Part shown: piece by piece, positions 18,172 to 26,564 of the stretch
Layout of the letters: every line of letters begins with the position of its first letter
How positions within the stretch are numbered: position 1 is the first letter of the stretch
Assembly (NCBI GenBank): GCA_963749875.1
Contig: CAVVOX010000004.1
Span: 806,001-870,000, forward strand
Source: JAHQVI01 sp963749875
GTDB taxonomy: Bacteria; Pseudomonadota; Alphaproteobacteria; Rhizobiales; Rhodomicrobiaceae
Direction of reading: 5' to 3'
DNA length: 64,000 nt
Position numbers and translations under genes: made by a program
The notes under the pieces: generated by a model
Seen by the model: the letters and a program-made list of their open reading frames with translations, nothing else
What the model was told of the DNA's origin: nothing
Database searches by the model: none

Positions 18172-18813
18172 CTACAGGATTGCGCGAATGACCGCTTGCC
18201 GCAGTTCGTCCATCCCGGTGCGCTTTTCGGCGGAGGTCGCAATCAGCTCGGGAAAGGCCGCCGGGTGTTTGGCGATCTCGCTCAGTGTCGCCGAGGTGAC
18301 CTGCTCCAGTTCCTGACGCTTCAGCTTGTCGATCTTGGTCAGCACCAGTTGATAGGACACTGCGGATTTATCCATCAAGGTCATTGCGTCACGATCGTTC
18401 GGCTTGATGCCGTGGCGGCTGTCGATGAGCAGAAAGACACGCTCAAGCTGCGGCCTTCCGCGAAGATAGTCGTAAACGAGCCGCTGCCAGCCCGCGACCA
18501 TGGCCTTGGGCGCGCGCGCATATCCGTAACCGGGCATGTCGACGATATGCAGCGTGTCGCCGAGGCGGAAATAGTTCAGCTCGCGGGTTCGCCCCGGCGT
18601 ATTGGAGGTGCGCGCGAGCGAGCCATGCCCGATCATCGCATTCAGGAGGCTCGACTTGCCGACATTCGACCGGCCTGCGAAGGCGACTTCCGGAATCGGG
18701 TCATCCGGCAGGCCCGCCGCATTGACCACGCCCTTCACGAAAACGCTGGGTTGCCTGAACAGCCGCTCGGTCTCTTTCCGCAGGCGTTCGTCCTGCCCGA
18801 AGGATGGCTCCAT
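18172..18813 (-). CDS. engB: Ribosome biogenesis GTPase EngB (YihA/YsxC)
   Basis: Complete small GTPase: Walker A GRSNVGKSSLLNAM (G1), NTPGRTREL (G2), DMPGYGYARAP (G3), TKIDKLKR (G4) and TSAEKRTG (G5). This is the EngB signature, a factor for 50S subunit assembly. An ATG 15 bases upstream (18828) is an alternative start. It belongs to the rpmH-rnpA-yidC-engB block typical of alphaproteobacteria, although here a small opposite-strand gene separates it from yidC. Confidence 0.93.
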   Translation of the reverse strand: MEPSFGQDERLRKETERLFRQPSVFVKGVVNAAGLPDDPIPEVAFAGRSNVGKSSLLNAMIGHGSLARTSNTPGRTRELNYFRLGDTLHIVDMPGYGYARAPKAMVAGWQRLVYDYLRGRPQLERVFLLIDSRHGIKPNDRDAMTLMDKSAVSYQLVLTKIDKLKRQELEQVTSATLSEIAKHPAAFPELIATSAEKRTGMDELRQAVIRAIL

Positions 18814-19122
18814 GGTCACTGCCCGCAATGCCGGATTTCTTGCGCACCTTGCGTATCATGATTGCCGCTGACCGCAACAGGCGCATTCGGCGGGGCGACA
18901 GAATTGCAGGCCCTCCGGCCCGCTCGCATGGCGGCAAGAGGTCAGGGGCACAAGCGGTGTATTATCATCAGCAAAAAACTGATGTCGTTTTCTTTCCCAT
19001 AATATCCCGTTGTAGAAACGATGCCGACCTCGAATTTTTTTCAAGAAATTGCGACGGAGACGATAATGCAGGCGCGTATAATAGTCCGTTGAGGGAAGGT
19101 CATTTCCTAGGAGACGATCAAG
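18814..19122. other. Intergenic region between engB and the small secreted-protein gene
   Basis: About 310 bases between divergent starts. I see no convincing gene. TATAAT at 19077-19082 is a good -10 for the downstream + strand gene, without a well-spaced -35 (the nearest TTGCGA is 22 bases upstream). The A/T-rich block at 18960-19050 suggests a promoter region. Confidence 0.5.
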
Positions 19123-19434
19123 ATGATCAAGGCTATTCATATTCCAATGGCGTTGGGCGGAGCGGTTCTATTGAGCGGTCTGGCTCTTGCCACGAGCGCT
19201 CATGCGGAGTCGGCGAGTGCGACATGGGCCTGGCCGAATGGCGGCGCCGTCGCGTGGCATGGCCACGGCGGTCCCGGCCACTATCGCGGTGCCGTGACGG
19301 TGAGGACGCCGGATGGCCGCGTCTATCGCAGAGTGACGCGCGCGCATCGCGGCCCGCACGGCGCCTTTGTCAGCCGGAGATGGGTCGGACCGAACGGTGC
19401 AGTCTATGGCCGCAGAGGAAGGGTGCGCTATTAA
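19123..19434 (+). CDS. Small secreted protein, Gly/Arg/His rich
   Basis: 103 residues with a signal peptide (hydrophobic LGGAVLLSGLALATSAHA, cleavage likely after AHA near residue 27). The mature part is rich in Gly, His and Arg and ends RRGRVRY, suggesting a basic periplasmic protein of unknown role. AGGAG at 19109-19113 is well spaced before the ATG, and a strong terminator follows. It is inserted against the direction of the yidC-engB block. Confidence 0.72.
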   Translation: MIKAIHIPMALGGAVLLSGLALATSAHAESASATWAWPNGGAVAWHGHGGPGHYRGAVTVRTPDGRVYRRVTRAHRGPHGAFVSRRWVGPNGAVYGRRGRVRY

Positions 19435-19458
19435 ACGATAAGCCGATGCGCTGAAGCT

Positions 19459-19489
19459 CCCGCCGCGCTGCCATCGCGGCGGGATTTTT
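19459..19489 (+). terminator. Rho-independent terminator
   Basis: CCCGCCGCG (19459-19467) pairs with CGCGGCGGG (19475-19483) across a 7-base loop, followed by ATTTTT. It ends the small secreted-protein transcript and lies 58 bases beyond the yidC stop on the other strand. Confidence 0.85.
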
Positions 19490-19546
19490 GCGTCGCCTAT
19501 TCGGGACCACTGCTCGGCGCGTCCACCGGGCCGGCCGAGAGGCGCA

Positions 19547-21409
19547 TCAGCTCTTGCCCGTACTTCCCGCGCTCTTCCGCAAACCCAGATTTTCCAGCAG
19601 GCTCACCTCGACGCCCTGGCGCCGCATGATCACCCATTGCTGCAGGATCGAAAGCGAGTTGTTCCAGGTCCAGTAGATCACCAATCCGGCCGGGAACCTC
19701 GCCAGAAGGAAGGTGAACACGATGGGCATCCAGGTAAAGATCTTCTGCTGCACCGGATCGGCCGGCGTCGGGTTGAGCCGCATTTGGACGAACATCGTTA
19801 TGCCCATGATAATTGGCCATACGCCGAGCATGAGCATGTGGGGTGGCGTCCAGGGGATAAGCCCGAACAGGTTGAAAATCGTGGTCGGGTCCGGCGCGGA
19901 AAGGTCCTGGATCCAACCGAAGAAGGGCGCGTGGCGGGCCTCGATCGTGATATAGAGCACTTTATAGAGGGCGAAGAAGACCGGGATCTGAATGACGATC
20001 GGAAGGCAGCCCGACATCGGGTTCACCTTCTCCTTTTTATACAGTTCCATCATCGCCTGCTGCTGCTTGGTCCGGTCGTCCTTGAAGCGATCGCGAATGC
20101 GCATCATCTCCGGCTGCAGCTTTTTCATCTTGCTCATCGATTTATAGGATTTGTTCGCCAACGGGAAAAACGTCAGCTTGATGAGCACGGTCACGATCAG
20201 AATGGCGATGCCGAAATTCCCGACGTTCCGGTTGAAGAAGTCGAGCGCAAAGAACAGCGGCTTGGTAATGAAATGGAACCAGCCCCAGTCGATCAGCAGC
20301 TCGAATTTTTCGATGCCCAGCTTCTCCTCGTAATTGTCAATGAGCCGGGTCAGCTTTGCGCCGGCAAACAGCCTGGACGATACAGATTGCTTGGCGCCCG
20401 GATCAACCGTTACAGGCCCGAGCAGAAAATCCGTCTGGAACTGTTCCTTCGGCGAGTCGGGATGGAAGACCGTGAAATGGGCGGTGTATTTTACGTTCTG
20501 GTTCGGGACAAGCGCCGTTGCCCAATATTTGTCGGTAATCCCGAGCCAGCCCGATTTCGCGGAAAAGGTTGTCGAATGACGTTGTTCTTCCGGTTTCGCG
20601 CCGGGATCGAGCGGCGCGTCGCCGGCATTTTTATATTTGATCTCCTGAAGGCCTTCATCGCCCATGACGCCGATCATGCCTTCATGAAGAATGTAAAAAC
20701 CCGCCGTCTTCGGCCGGCCATGCCGGGAGATCAAGGCGTAAGGATAGAGCGTGACGGCTTTGGCGGATTTGTTTTCGACCTCCTGCGTCACCGTGAACAT
20801 GTAATTGGGGTCCACGGCGATCGTGCGCCGGAATGTCAGGCCCTGGCCATTGTCATAGGAGAGGGTAACCGGGTTATCGGGCGTCAGCGCACCGTCCGTT
20901 TCCGCCGTCCAGACGGTCTCCGACGCGGGAACCTTCACGCCCGCATCGGGCGCCACCGTCCAGCCCTGCTCGGCGTAATAGGGTTTCGGACTCCCCGAAG
21001 GCGAGAGCAGCGTGACTTCCTTGCTGTCCGGCTTAACCGTCTCCTTGAACTGCGTCAGGGTCAGATCGTCGATACGCGCGCCCTTCAGGTCGATCGAGCC
21101 TCGCAGGCTGGGCGTCTCGATCGGGACGCGGGCCGATTCGCTGACCGCCGCCTCTCTCGTCTCGCCCGACGACGGCGCAGCCGGGGCGGTCGCTGACGGA
21201 GCCGACGGCGCCCCCGCGCTCGGCTGTGGCTGCGGCGCGGCGCCGGGTTGAGCGCCAGGAGCTTCCTGCGTCTGCTCGACCGTCTGCTGCGGCTGCTGTT
21301 GGCGGGGCTTCTGCTCCTTATCCGGGATAAAGAGCGCTTGCCAGGTGAAGATCACCAGCACGGACAGCACCATGGCCAACAGAAAATTGCGGTTGTTTTC
21401 GTCCATCAT
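19547..21409 (-). CDS. yidC: Membrane protein insertase YidC
   Basis: 620 residues with the usual Gram-negative layout: N-terminal membrane helix (NNRNFLLAMVLSVLVIFTWQ), a Pro/Gln-rich linker, a large periplasmic beta domain, then the conserved five-helix core (for example NKSYKSMSKMKKLQPEM and CLPIVIQIPVFFALYKVL). It inserts inner-membrane proteins with or without Sec. It is 39 bases downstream of rnpA in the same direction. YidD, often between them elsewhere, is absent. Confidence 0.95.
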   Translation of the reverse strand: MMDENNRNFLLAMVLSVLVIFTWQALFIPDKEQKPRQQQPQQTVEQTQEAPGAQPGAAPQPQPSAGAPSAPSATAPAAPSSGETREAAVSESARVPIETPSLRGSIDLKGARIDDLTLTQFKETVKPDSKEVTLLSPSGSPKPYYAEQGWTVAPDAGVKVPASETVWTAETDGALTPDNPVTLSYDNGQGLTFRRTIAVDPNYMFTVTQEVENKSAKAVTLYPYALISRHGRPKTAGFYILHEGMIGVMGDEGLQEIKYKNAGDAPLDPGAKPEEQRHSTTFSAKSGWLGITDKYWATALVPNQNVKYTAHFTVFHPDSPKEQFQTDFLLGPVTVDPGAKQSVSSRLFAGAKLTRLIDNYEEKLGIEKFELLIDWGWFHFITKPLFFALDFFNRNVGNFGIAILIVTVLIKLTFFPLANKSYKSMSKMKKLQPEMMRIRDRFKDDRTKQQQAMMELYKKEKVNPMSGCLPIVIQIPVFFALYKVLYITIEARHAPFFGWIQDLSAPDPTTIFNLFGLIPWTPPHMLMLGVWPIIMGITMFVQMRLNPTPADPVQQKIFTWMPIVFTFLLARFPAGLVIYWTWNNSLSILQQWVIMRRQGVEVSLLENLGLRKSAGSTGKS

Positions 21410-21448
21410 TTACGATTGCTCTGAGCAAGACGCCGACCAGCGTGCCGC

Positions 21449-21904
21449 CTACAGTCCTTCGGTTTGCCGCTGAGACTTCTTGGCCGTCGCCCTGCGCCCC
21501 TCGCGGGCGTGAGCACTGCCGTCATTTGCGCGCGGCGCTTGGTTCACTTTGTCAAATGCAAGTCGGAGATCTTCTAGCAGATCGGCGAAGCGTTGGTGAA
21601 GAGCTTCGCGGCGTCCGATGACTACATAATCATAATCGGGCCGGGCGCTGGAGCCCGAGACGAGCCGCACGGCTTCCTTCAGACGTCTTCTGGCGCGATT
21701 CCGCAACACGGCGCCGGGCCTCTTCGCTCCCACGTTGCTGCTCTTGAGCGCCTTGCTGCTGACGACGAAGCCGAAACGCGGCTGCCCTCTCGCCCTCTCG
21801 TCCTCTCTTGGAGTGCCTTGCAAAATAAATCCCTTGGCCACCCATCTCCGGCCATGGCGCACGCGATCGAATTCCGAGCGGCGCTTCAGCGTTTCCAGTC
21901 GCAA
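21449..21904 (-). CDS. rnpA: Ribonuclease P protein component
   Basis: 151 residues with the RnpA signature ALKSSNVGAKRPGAVLRNRA RRRLKE region and the N-terminal LKRRSEFDRVRHG. The protein binds RNase P RNA and helps mature tRNA 5' ends. The basic C-terminal tail (about 25 residues) is an extension. It lies between rpmH and yidC, as expected. Confidence 0.92.
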   Translation of the reverse strand: MRLETLKRRSEFDRVRHGRRWVAKGFILQGTPREDERARGQPRFGFVVSSKALKSSNVGAKRPGAVLRNRARRRLKEAVRLVSGSSARPDYDYVVIGRREALHQRFADLLEDLRLAFDKVNQAPRANDGSAHAREGRRATAKKSQRQTEGL

Positions 21905-21929
21905 GGGGCGCTCCTTCCGCGCCGCCGGC

Positions 21930-22067
21930 TCAAGCGGTCAGCTTCTTCCGCCCCTTCGCGCGCCGCCGCGCCAGGACGCGCTGGCCTTGCTTGGTGGACA
22001 TGCGCACGCGAAAACCATGGCGGCGCTTCCGCTTCAATGCGCTGGGCCGATAAGTTCGTTTCGTCAT
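21930..22067 (-). CDS. rpmH: 50S ribosomal protein L34
   Basis: 45 residues from ATG 22067: [20 protein letters not shown] and the [12 protein letters not shown] tail are diagnostic of L34. The longer frame upstream (to 22244) has no homology. First gene of the rpmH-rnpA-yidC set, with the promoter expected within 22070-22250. Confidence 0.95.
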   Translation of the reverse strand: MTKRTYRPSALKRKRRHGFRVRMSTKQGQRVLARRRAKGRKKLTA

Positions 22068-22366
22068 GGAAGATCTCGGCTCTTCTCGCACCGACCGTGA
22101 CCTCACGGCGGTGGCAGTCCCAAATGTCCCGCGAGACACCCCCGCATATAGGTGTGCGCCGGTATAGAAGTCAAATGCGGAGCGGGCATTTCCTTTGATC
22201 CGCCCGGTTTTTCCGGCGGGACAAATGCTCTGCGCGGCAATCACGTCTTCTCACATTGTTCTGCGGGGCTTCACTTTGGATTGATGCGCCCTACCGCGCG
22301 CCGGCTCTGCTTTTATTCTATAGTGCGAATCGAAAGTCATTCCTCTTAACGAGGGAGGGGATCCCC

Positions 22367-23176
22367 ATGCAAAAGCAGGCGGACATTTCTGGGGAGGACA
22401 AGCCGGCTGCGCGCTCCCCGCTCGCCGTCAGGCTCCTGCCTCTCCTTCTGCTCGCGCTTGCTGCGGGCGTCATCTGGTGGTCGGGCGGGCTCGACTATAT
22501 TTCGCTGCGGCAGCTCGCCGAGCATCGCGAGACGCTTGCCGACTGGGTTTCGGAGAATTTCGTGGCGGCGATTCTGGCCTATATGGGCCTGTACGCCATC
22601 GTTGTAGCACTGTCCCTCCCCGTCGCCGCGCCGCTGACACTTGCCGGCGGGCTGTTGTTTGGCTGGCTGGCTGCAGGATTTGCGACAGTGACGGCCGCAA
22701 CGCTTGGCGCCGTCGTCATCTTTCTGCTCGCCCGGACGGCGCTGGCCGACACGCTTGCGCGCCGGGCCGGACCACGGCTTGGCAAGCTCCGCAAGGGGTT
22801 CCAGGACGATGCGATGAGCTATCTGCTCTTTCTGCGCCTCGTTCCGGCCTTTCCCTTTTGGCTCGTCAATCTTGCTCCAGCTTTGCTCGGCGTCAGCCTG
22901 CGGACCTATGTCATTGCCACCTTTGTCGGCATCATTCCCGGCACATTCGCTTTCGCACTGACCGGGGCGGGGCTCGACAGCGTGCTTGTCGCGCATCGCG
23001 AGGCCTATGAAGCCTGCCTCGCTGAAAATTCCGCCCCTGAGGCGTGCTCTTTCAACCTCGATCCCGCGAGCCTGTTGACGCCTGAGCTTCTTCTTGCCTT
23101 CGTCGCGCTCGGCGTCGTTGCACTGATCCCGGCAATCGTTAAAAGATTTTGGAAAAATGAGCCGGGCACGGCCTGA
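22367..23176 (+). CDS. TVP38/TMEM64-family (VTT domain) membrane protein
   Basis: 269 residues from ATG 22367 (GGGAGGGG about 6 bases upstream). There are about six membrane segments with the VTT-domain pattern: LSLPVAAPLTLAGGLLFGW, FQDDAMSYLLFLRLVPAFPF, and GIIPGTFAFALTGAGLD. Bacterial VTT proteins are linked to lipid scrambling or metal/stress homeostasis, but the function is not settled. Followed 31 bases later by a mercuric-reductase-like flavoprotein, a common partner for this family. Confidence 0.85.
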   Translation: MQKQADISGEDKPAARSPLAVRLLPLLLLALAAGVIWWSGGLDYISLRQLAEHRETLADWVSENFVAAILAYMGLYAIVVALSLPVAAPLTLAGGLLFGWLAAGFATVTAATLGAVVIFLLARTALADTLARRAGPRLGKLRKGFQDDAMSYLLFLRLVPAFPFWLVNLAPALLGVSLRTYVIATFVGIIPGTFAFALTGAGLDSVLVAHREAYEACLAENSAPEACSFNLDPASLLTPELLLAFVALGVVALIPAIVKRFWKNEPGTA

Positions 23177-23207
23177 TCGGCGCGGCAATCAAATACGGGG
23201 GACATGA

Positions 23208-24635
23208 ATGGCGGAACAGCTTACGCCGGATCTCTGCGTGATCGGCGCCGGCTCTGGCGGATTATCCGTTGCGTCCGGCGCGGCACAGCTCGGCGCTGAA
23301 GTCGTGCTGATCGAACGCGGCAAAATGGGCGGCGATTGTCTGAACTACGGTTGCGTGCCGTCGAAAGCATTGCTCGCTGCGGCCAAACGCGCCGAGGCGA
23401 TGCGCAGGGCCGCGCCGTTCGGTATTACGCCGGTCGAGCCCCAAATCGACCACCGCGCGGTTCTCGCCCATGTCCGGGAGGTGATCGCTGCGATTGCCCC
23501 CAATGATTCCGTCGAGCGATTCACCGGCCTCGGCGTGAAGGTCATTCTTGCCGAGGCGTCTTTCAAAAACCGCTCAACAGTGGCCGCGGGCGATTATGAG
23601 ATCAAAGCCCGCCGCTTTGTCGTTGCAACCGGTTCGGTTCCGGTCGTGCCCCCCATACCCGGCCTCGACAGCGTTCCCTTCTTTACGAACGAGACGATTT
23701 TCGACGCGCCCGGCCTGCTCCGTCATTTGATCATCATCGGCGGCGGGCCGATCGGGCTGGAGATGGCGCAGGCGCATCGGCGTCTTGGCAGCGAAGTGAC
23801 GGTGATCGAGGCGGCAACGCCGTTGCCGCGCGATGATGAGGAGGTCCGCGGCGTCGTTCTCCGGCGCCTTGCCGAGGAAGGCGTGAGCATCCTCGACCGG
23901 GCCCGGCTCGAACGCGCCGAAAACTTCGCCGGCGGCGTTCGCGTCACCTTCGCCAAGGATGGCCAATCCTACACGTTGGACGGGACGCATCTGATGCTTG
24001 CGGTCGGCCGCCGGCCCACGCTGGAAGGGCTCAATCTCGATGCGGCAGGCGTCAAGCACAACCGCAATGGCATCATCGTCAATTCGGGCCTGAAGACCTC
24101 CAACCGGCGCGTCTATGCAATCGGCGATGTCGCCGGCGGGCCGCAATTCACGCATGTGGCGAATTATCATGCGTCCATCGTGGTCAAGAACGCCCTGTTC
24201 CGCCTTCCCTCCAAGGCCGATCATTCGACAGTCCCCTGGGTGACGTTCACCGATCCCGAACTCGCCCATGTCGGACTGACCGAGGAGGGCGCGCGCGCAA
24301 AACACGGCAACAAGATCAATGTCCTGCGCTGGCCCTATTACGAGAATGACCGCGCTCAGGCCGAACGCGAGACCGAGGGCTTTCTGAAAGTGGTTACGAC
24401 GCCGTCCGGCCGGATTCTGGGTGCGAGCATGGTCGGCGCTCAGGCGGGCGAGCTGATCCAGATGTGGAGCCTTGCCATGCAGAAGAAGATCAAAATCGGG
24501 CATATGGCGAGCTTTGTCTCTCCCTATCCGACGCTTGCGGAGATCAATAAGCGCGCGGCGATTAACTATTTCCTCCCGAAGCTGACGAGTCCTTTCATCA
24601 AGAGAGTCGTTGGTTGGCTGAAGAAATTGGGATAA
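23208..24635 (+). CDS. Pyridine nucleotide-disulfide oxidoreductase (mercuric reductase/Lpd-like)
   Basis: 475 residues. FAD site is IGAGSGGLSVASGAAQLGA, the redox disulfide is GGDCLNYGCVPSK, the NAD(P) site is IIGGGPIGLEMAQ, and YAIGDVAGG is the second FAD motif. At the C-terminus, where lipoamide dehydrogenase has HxHPTxxE, this protein reads SPYPTLAE, lacking the catalytic His. There is no N-terminal MerA metal domain. A typical lipoamide or mercury reductase activity is therefore doubtful. Its pairing with a VTT protein is frequent and suggests membrane or metal stress. Confidence 0.85.
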   Translation: MAEQLTPDLCVIGAGSGGLSVASGAAQLGAEVVLIERGKMGGDCLNYGCVPSKALLAAAKRAEAMRRAAPFGITPVEPQIDHRAVLAHVREVIAAIAPNDSVERFTGLGVKVILAEASFKNRSTVAAGDYEIKARRFVVATGSVPVVPPIPGLDSVPFFTNETIFDAPGLLRHLIIIGGGPIGLEMAQAHRRLGSEVTVIEAATPLPRDDEEVRGVVLRRLAEEGVSILDRARLERAENFAGGVRVTFAKDGQSYTLDGTHLMLAVGRRPTLEGLNLDAAGVKHNRNGIIVNSGLKTSNRRVYAIGDVAGGPQFTHVANYHASIVVKNALFRLPSKADHSTVPWVTFTDPELAHVGLTEEGARAKHGNKINVLRWPYYENDRAQAERETEGFLKVVTTPSGRILGASMVGAQAGELIQMWSLAMQKKIKIGHMASFVSPYPTLAEINKRAAINYFLPKLTSPFIKRVVGWLKKLG

Positions 24636-24696
24636 AAGAAGGCTAGCGCAACGCGCGTCCGAGTGGACGCGGACAGTTGCGCGAACTTTTCGGAAT

Positions 24697-24746
24697 AGAT
24701 CAACTTAACCTCGTTCAAGTGATTCCATTTGAACGAGGGTTGATCT
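24697..24746. repeat. Dispersed palindromic repeat, copy 1
   Basis: A degenerate copy of a palindrome whose best form is at 50225. The right arm GAACGAGGGTTGATCT is intact, while the left arm carries a 4-base change (CAACTTAACCTCGTTC). Flanked on the left by TTGCGCGAACTTTTCGGAAT, similar to sequence next to the other copies. Confidence 0.8.
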
Positions 24747-24769
24747 AGGTAATTTAGAGTTGATGGCAA

Positions 24770-26311
24770 TTGGCTTCCGCTTCGTCCAATTCCGAAGAAG
24801 AGCAAGCACGCTTAGCGACGACCAATGAAGATAGGCGCCCCGCTCGGCGGCGCGCGTTTCGTTTTGGGCTTTCGGCACGTCTGCTTTGGCTGACGATCGC
24901 ATTCGTCATGCTGGCGGAAGTGCTGATCTTCGTGCCCTCCGTCGCCAATTTCCGGCAGAATTGGCTCACCGAGCGCCTCGCAGCGGCGCAGATCGCTTCG
25001 CTTGCCGCCCAGGCATCCTCGAGCGAGGCGGTGCCGGCCAAACTCAGCGAGCAGCTCCTCATGAAGACGATGGTGCATAGCATCGCCGTGCAGCGAAACG
25101 GCGCCCGCGTGCTCGTGCTTCGCTCGAACGTGCCGGGAATGGTCTCGGCGCATTTCGACTTGCGGACCGCGAGCTGGCTGGAGCTCATCGGCGATGCGCT
25201 ATACGTCTTCGTGTCGCCCCGGGACAGGCTCATCCATGTGACCGGCCACGCCGATCTGTCGGACGACACGGTGGAGATCGTGCTCACGGAGACGCCGCTC
25301 AAATCGGCGATCTACGGCTATGCGCTCAATATCCTCCTGTTGTCGATCATCATATCGCTGTTCACCGCCGGCCTCGTCTATCTGACGCTGAACTGGTTCC
25401 TCGTCCGGCCCGTGACCCGGCTGACCTGGAACATGGTCAACTTCCGCGAGAATCCCGAGGATGCGAGCCGCGTCATTCAGCCATCCGGGCGCTCCGACGA
25501 AATCGGCATGGCCGAAGAACAGCTCAGCGCCATGCAGAACGAGCTGGTCGCCATGCTTCGGCAGAAGAGCCGGCTTGCCGCGCTTGGTCTCGCGGTCAGC
25601 AAGATCAATCACGATCTGCGCAATATGCTGTCCAGCGCTCAGCTCATTTCCGACCGGTTGAGCACCAGCGCCGATCCGATGGTGCAGAAATTCGCACCCA
25701 AGCTGATTGCTTCGCTGGACCGGGCAATCGCCCTTTGCGCCGAAACGCTGCGCTATGGGCGCACCGAGGAAGCGCCGCCACAGCGCCATCGTTTCCTGCT
25801 CAAGCCGCTATTGGAAGAGGTCGGCGAAAGCTTCGGCCTGGCGGCGCATGACCGTATCGCCTGGCGCATCGACGCGGATGAGATGCTTGAGATCGACGCC
25901 GACCGCAGCCAGCTTTACCGGATTCTCGCCAATCTGGTCCGGAATGCGATGCAGATCCTCGAAGGCGCAGGCGAGATCGCCGCGCCGGCAATTGAAGTTT
26001 CGGCCCGGCAGGACGGCAAGGACGTGCTCATCAGCGTCAGCGACAACGGTCCGGGCGTTGCGCAGCGCGCCCGCGACAATCTGTTCAAGGCGTTTCAGGG
26101 ATCCGCCCGCGTCGGCGGCACCGGTCTCGGCCTGGCGATCTCGGCCGAGCTGGCGCGGGCCCATGGCGGCAGGATCTGGCTGGACGACGCCCGGCCCGGC
26201 GCGACTTTCCGGATCCGATTGCCCAATAGTGCAGCGGCACAGGGCGAGCCCGGCGGTCGGCCCAATGCGCAGTCGCGCGGGATACTTGCGTTCGGCCGCG
26301 CAAAACATTAG
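24770..26311 (+). CDS. Membrane sensor histidine kinase (orphan)
   Basis: 513 residues from TTG 24770. Layout: first membrane helix about 33-55, periplasmic sensor to about 180, second helix about 185-210, HAMP region, then the phosphoacceptor helix with NHDLRNML (His), and a catalytic ATPase domain with NLVRNAMQ (N box), DNGPGV (G1) and GGTGLGLAIS (G2). No response regulator is adjacent, so the partner is elsewhere. A terminator and tRNA-Arg follow. Confidence 0.88.
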   Translation: MASASSNSEEEQARLATTNEDRRPARRRAFRFGLSARLLWLTIAFVMLAEVLIFVPSVANFRQNWLTERLAAAQIASLAAQASSSEAVPAKLSEQLLMKTMVHSIAVQRNGARVLVLRSNVPGMVSAHFDLRTASWLELIGDALYVFVSPRDRLIHVTGHADLSDDTVEIVLTETPLKSAIYGYALNILLLSIIISLFTAGLVYLTLNWFLVRPVTRLTWNMVNFRENPEDASRVIQPSGRSDEIGMAEEQLSAMQNELVAMLRQKSRLAALGLAVSKINHDLRNMLSSAQLISDRLSTSADPMVQKFAPKLIASLDRAIALCAETLRYGRTEEAPPQRHRFLLKPLLEEVGESFGLAAHDRIAWRIDADEMLEIDADRSQLYRILANLVRNAMQILEGAGEIAAPAIEVSARQDGKDVLISVSDNGPGVAQRARDNLFKAFQGSARVGGTGLGLAISAELARAHGGRIWLDDARPGATFRIRLPNSAAAQGEPGGRPNAQSRGILAFGRAKH

Positions 26312-26342
26312 AAAAGGACCGGGACGGCTCCACGAGCCGAGC

Positions 26343-26368
26343 GCCGCCGCAAGGCGGCCTTTCTTTTC
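26343..26368 (+). terminator. Rho-independent terminator
   Basis: GCCGCC (26343-26348), loop GCAA, GGCGGC (26353-26358), followed by CTTTCTTTT. Ends the sensor-kinase transcript just before the tRNA. Confidence 0.8.
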
Positions 26369-26369
26369 A

Positions 26370-26446
26370 GCACCGGTAGCTCAGCTGGATAGAGCACCAG
26401 ACTACGAATCTGGGGGTCGGGGGTTCGAATCCTCCCCGGTGCGCCA
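26370..26446 (+). tRNA. tRNA-Arg (anticodon ACG)
   Basis: 77 nt including an encoded CCA. Acceptor GCACCGG pairs with CCGGTGC. D-loop AGCTCAGCTGGATAGAGC, anticodon arm CCAGA-CTACGAA-TCTGG with ACG in the loop, and the T arm GGGGTTCGAATCC are all intact. The 3' end abuts the mobilizable element, suggesting it is or was the attachment site. I found no second copy of the 3' tRNA sequence at the other end of the element. Confidence 0.95.
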
Positions 26447-26564
26447 TTTTGTTTTTACCCATGCTGCATGTCCCCTAAGATATTGAATGGTAAGGACTTT
26501 ATCGGGTTCGAAAACCCCTGATCTCTCCGATATGACATACGCTCGGCAAAGGCCAGTCTGAGCA

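Noticed and set aside
26370..26446. A second copy of the tRNA-Arg 3' end as attR for the mobilizable element
   Set aside because: I scanned for TTCGAATCC...CCGGTGCGCCA and saw only the tRNA itself. TTCGAAAACCCC near 26505 is not a match, so the boundary remains open.
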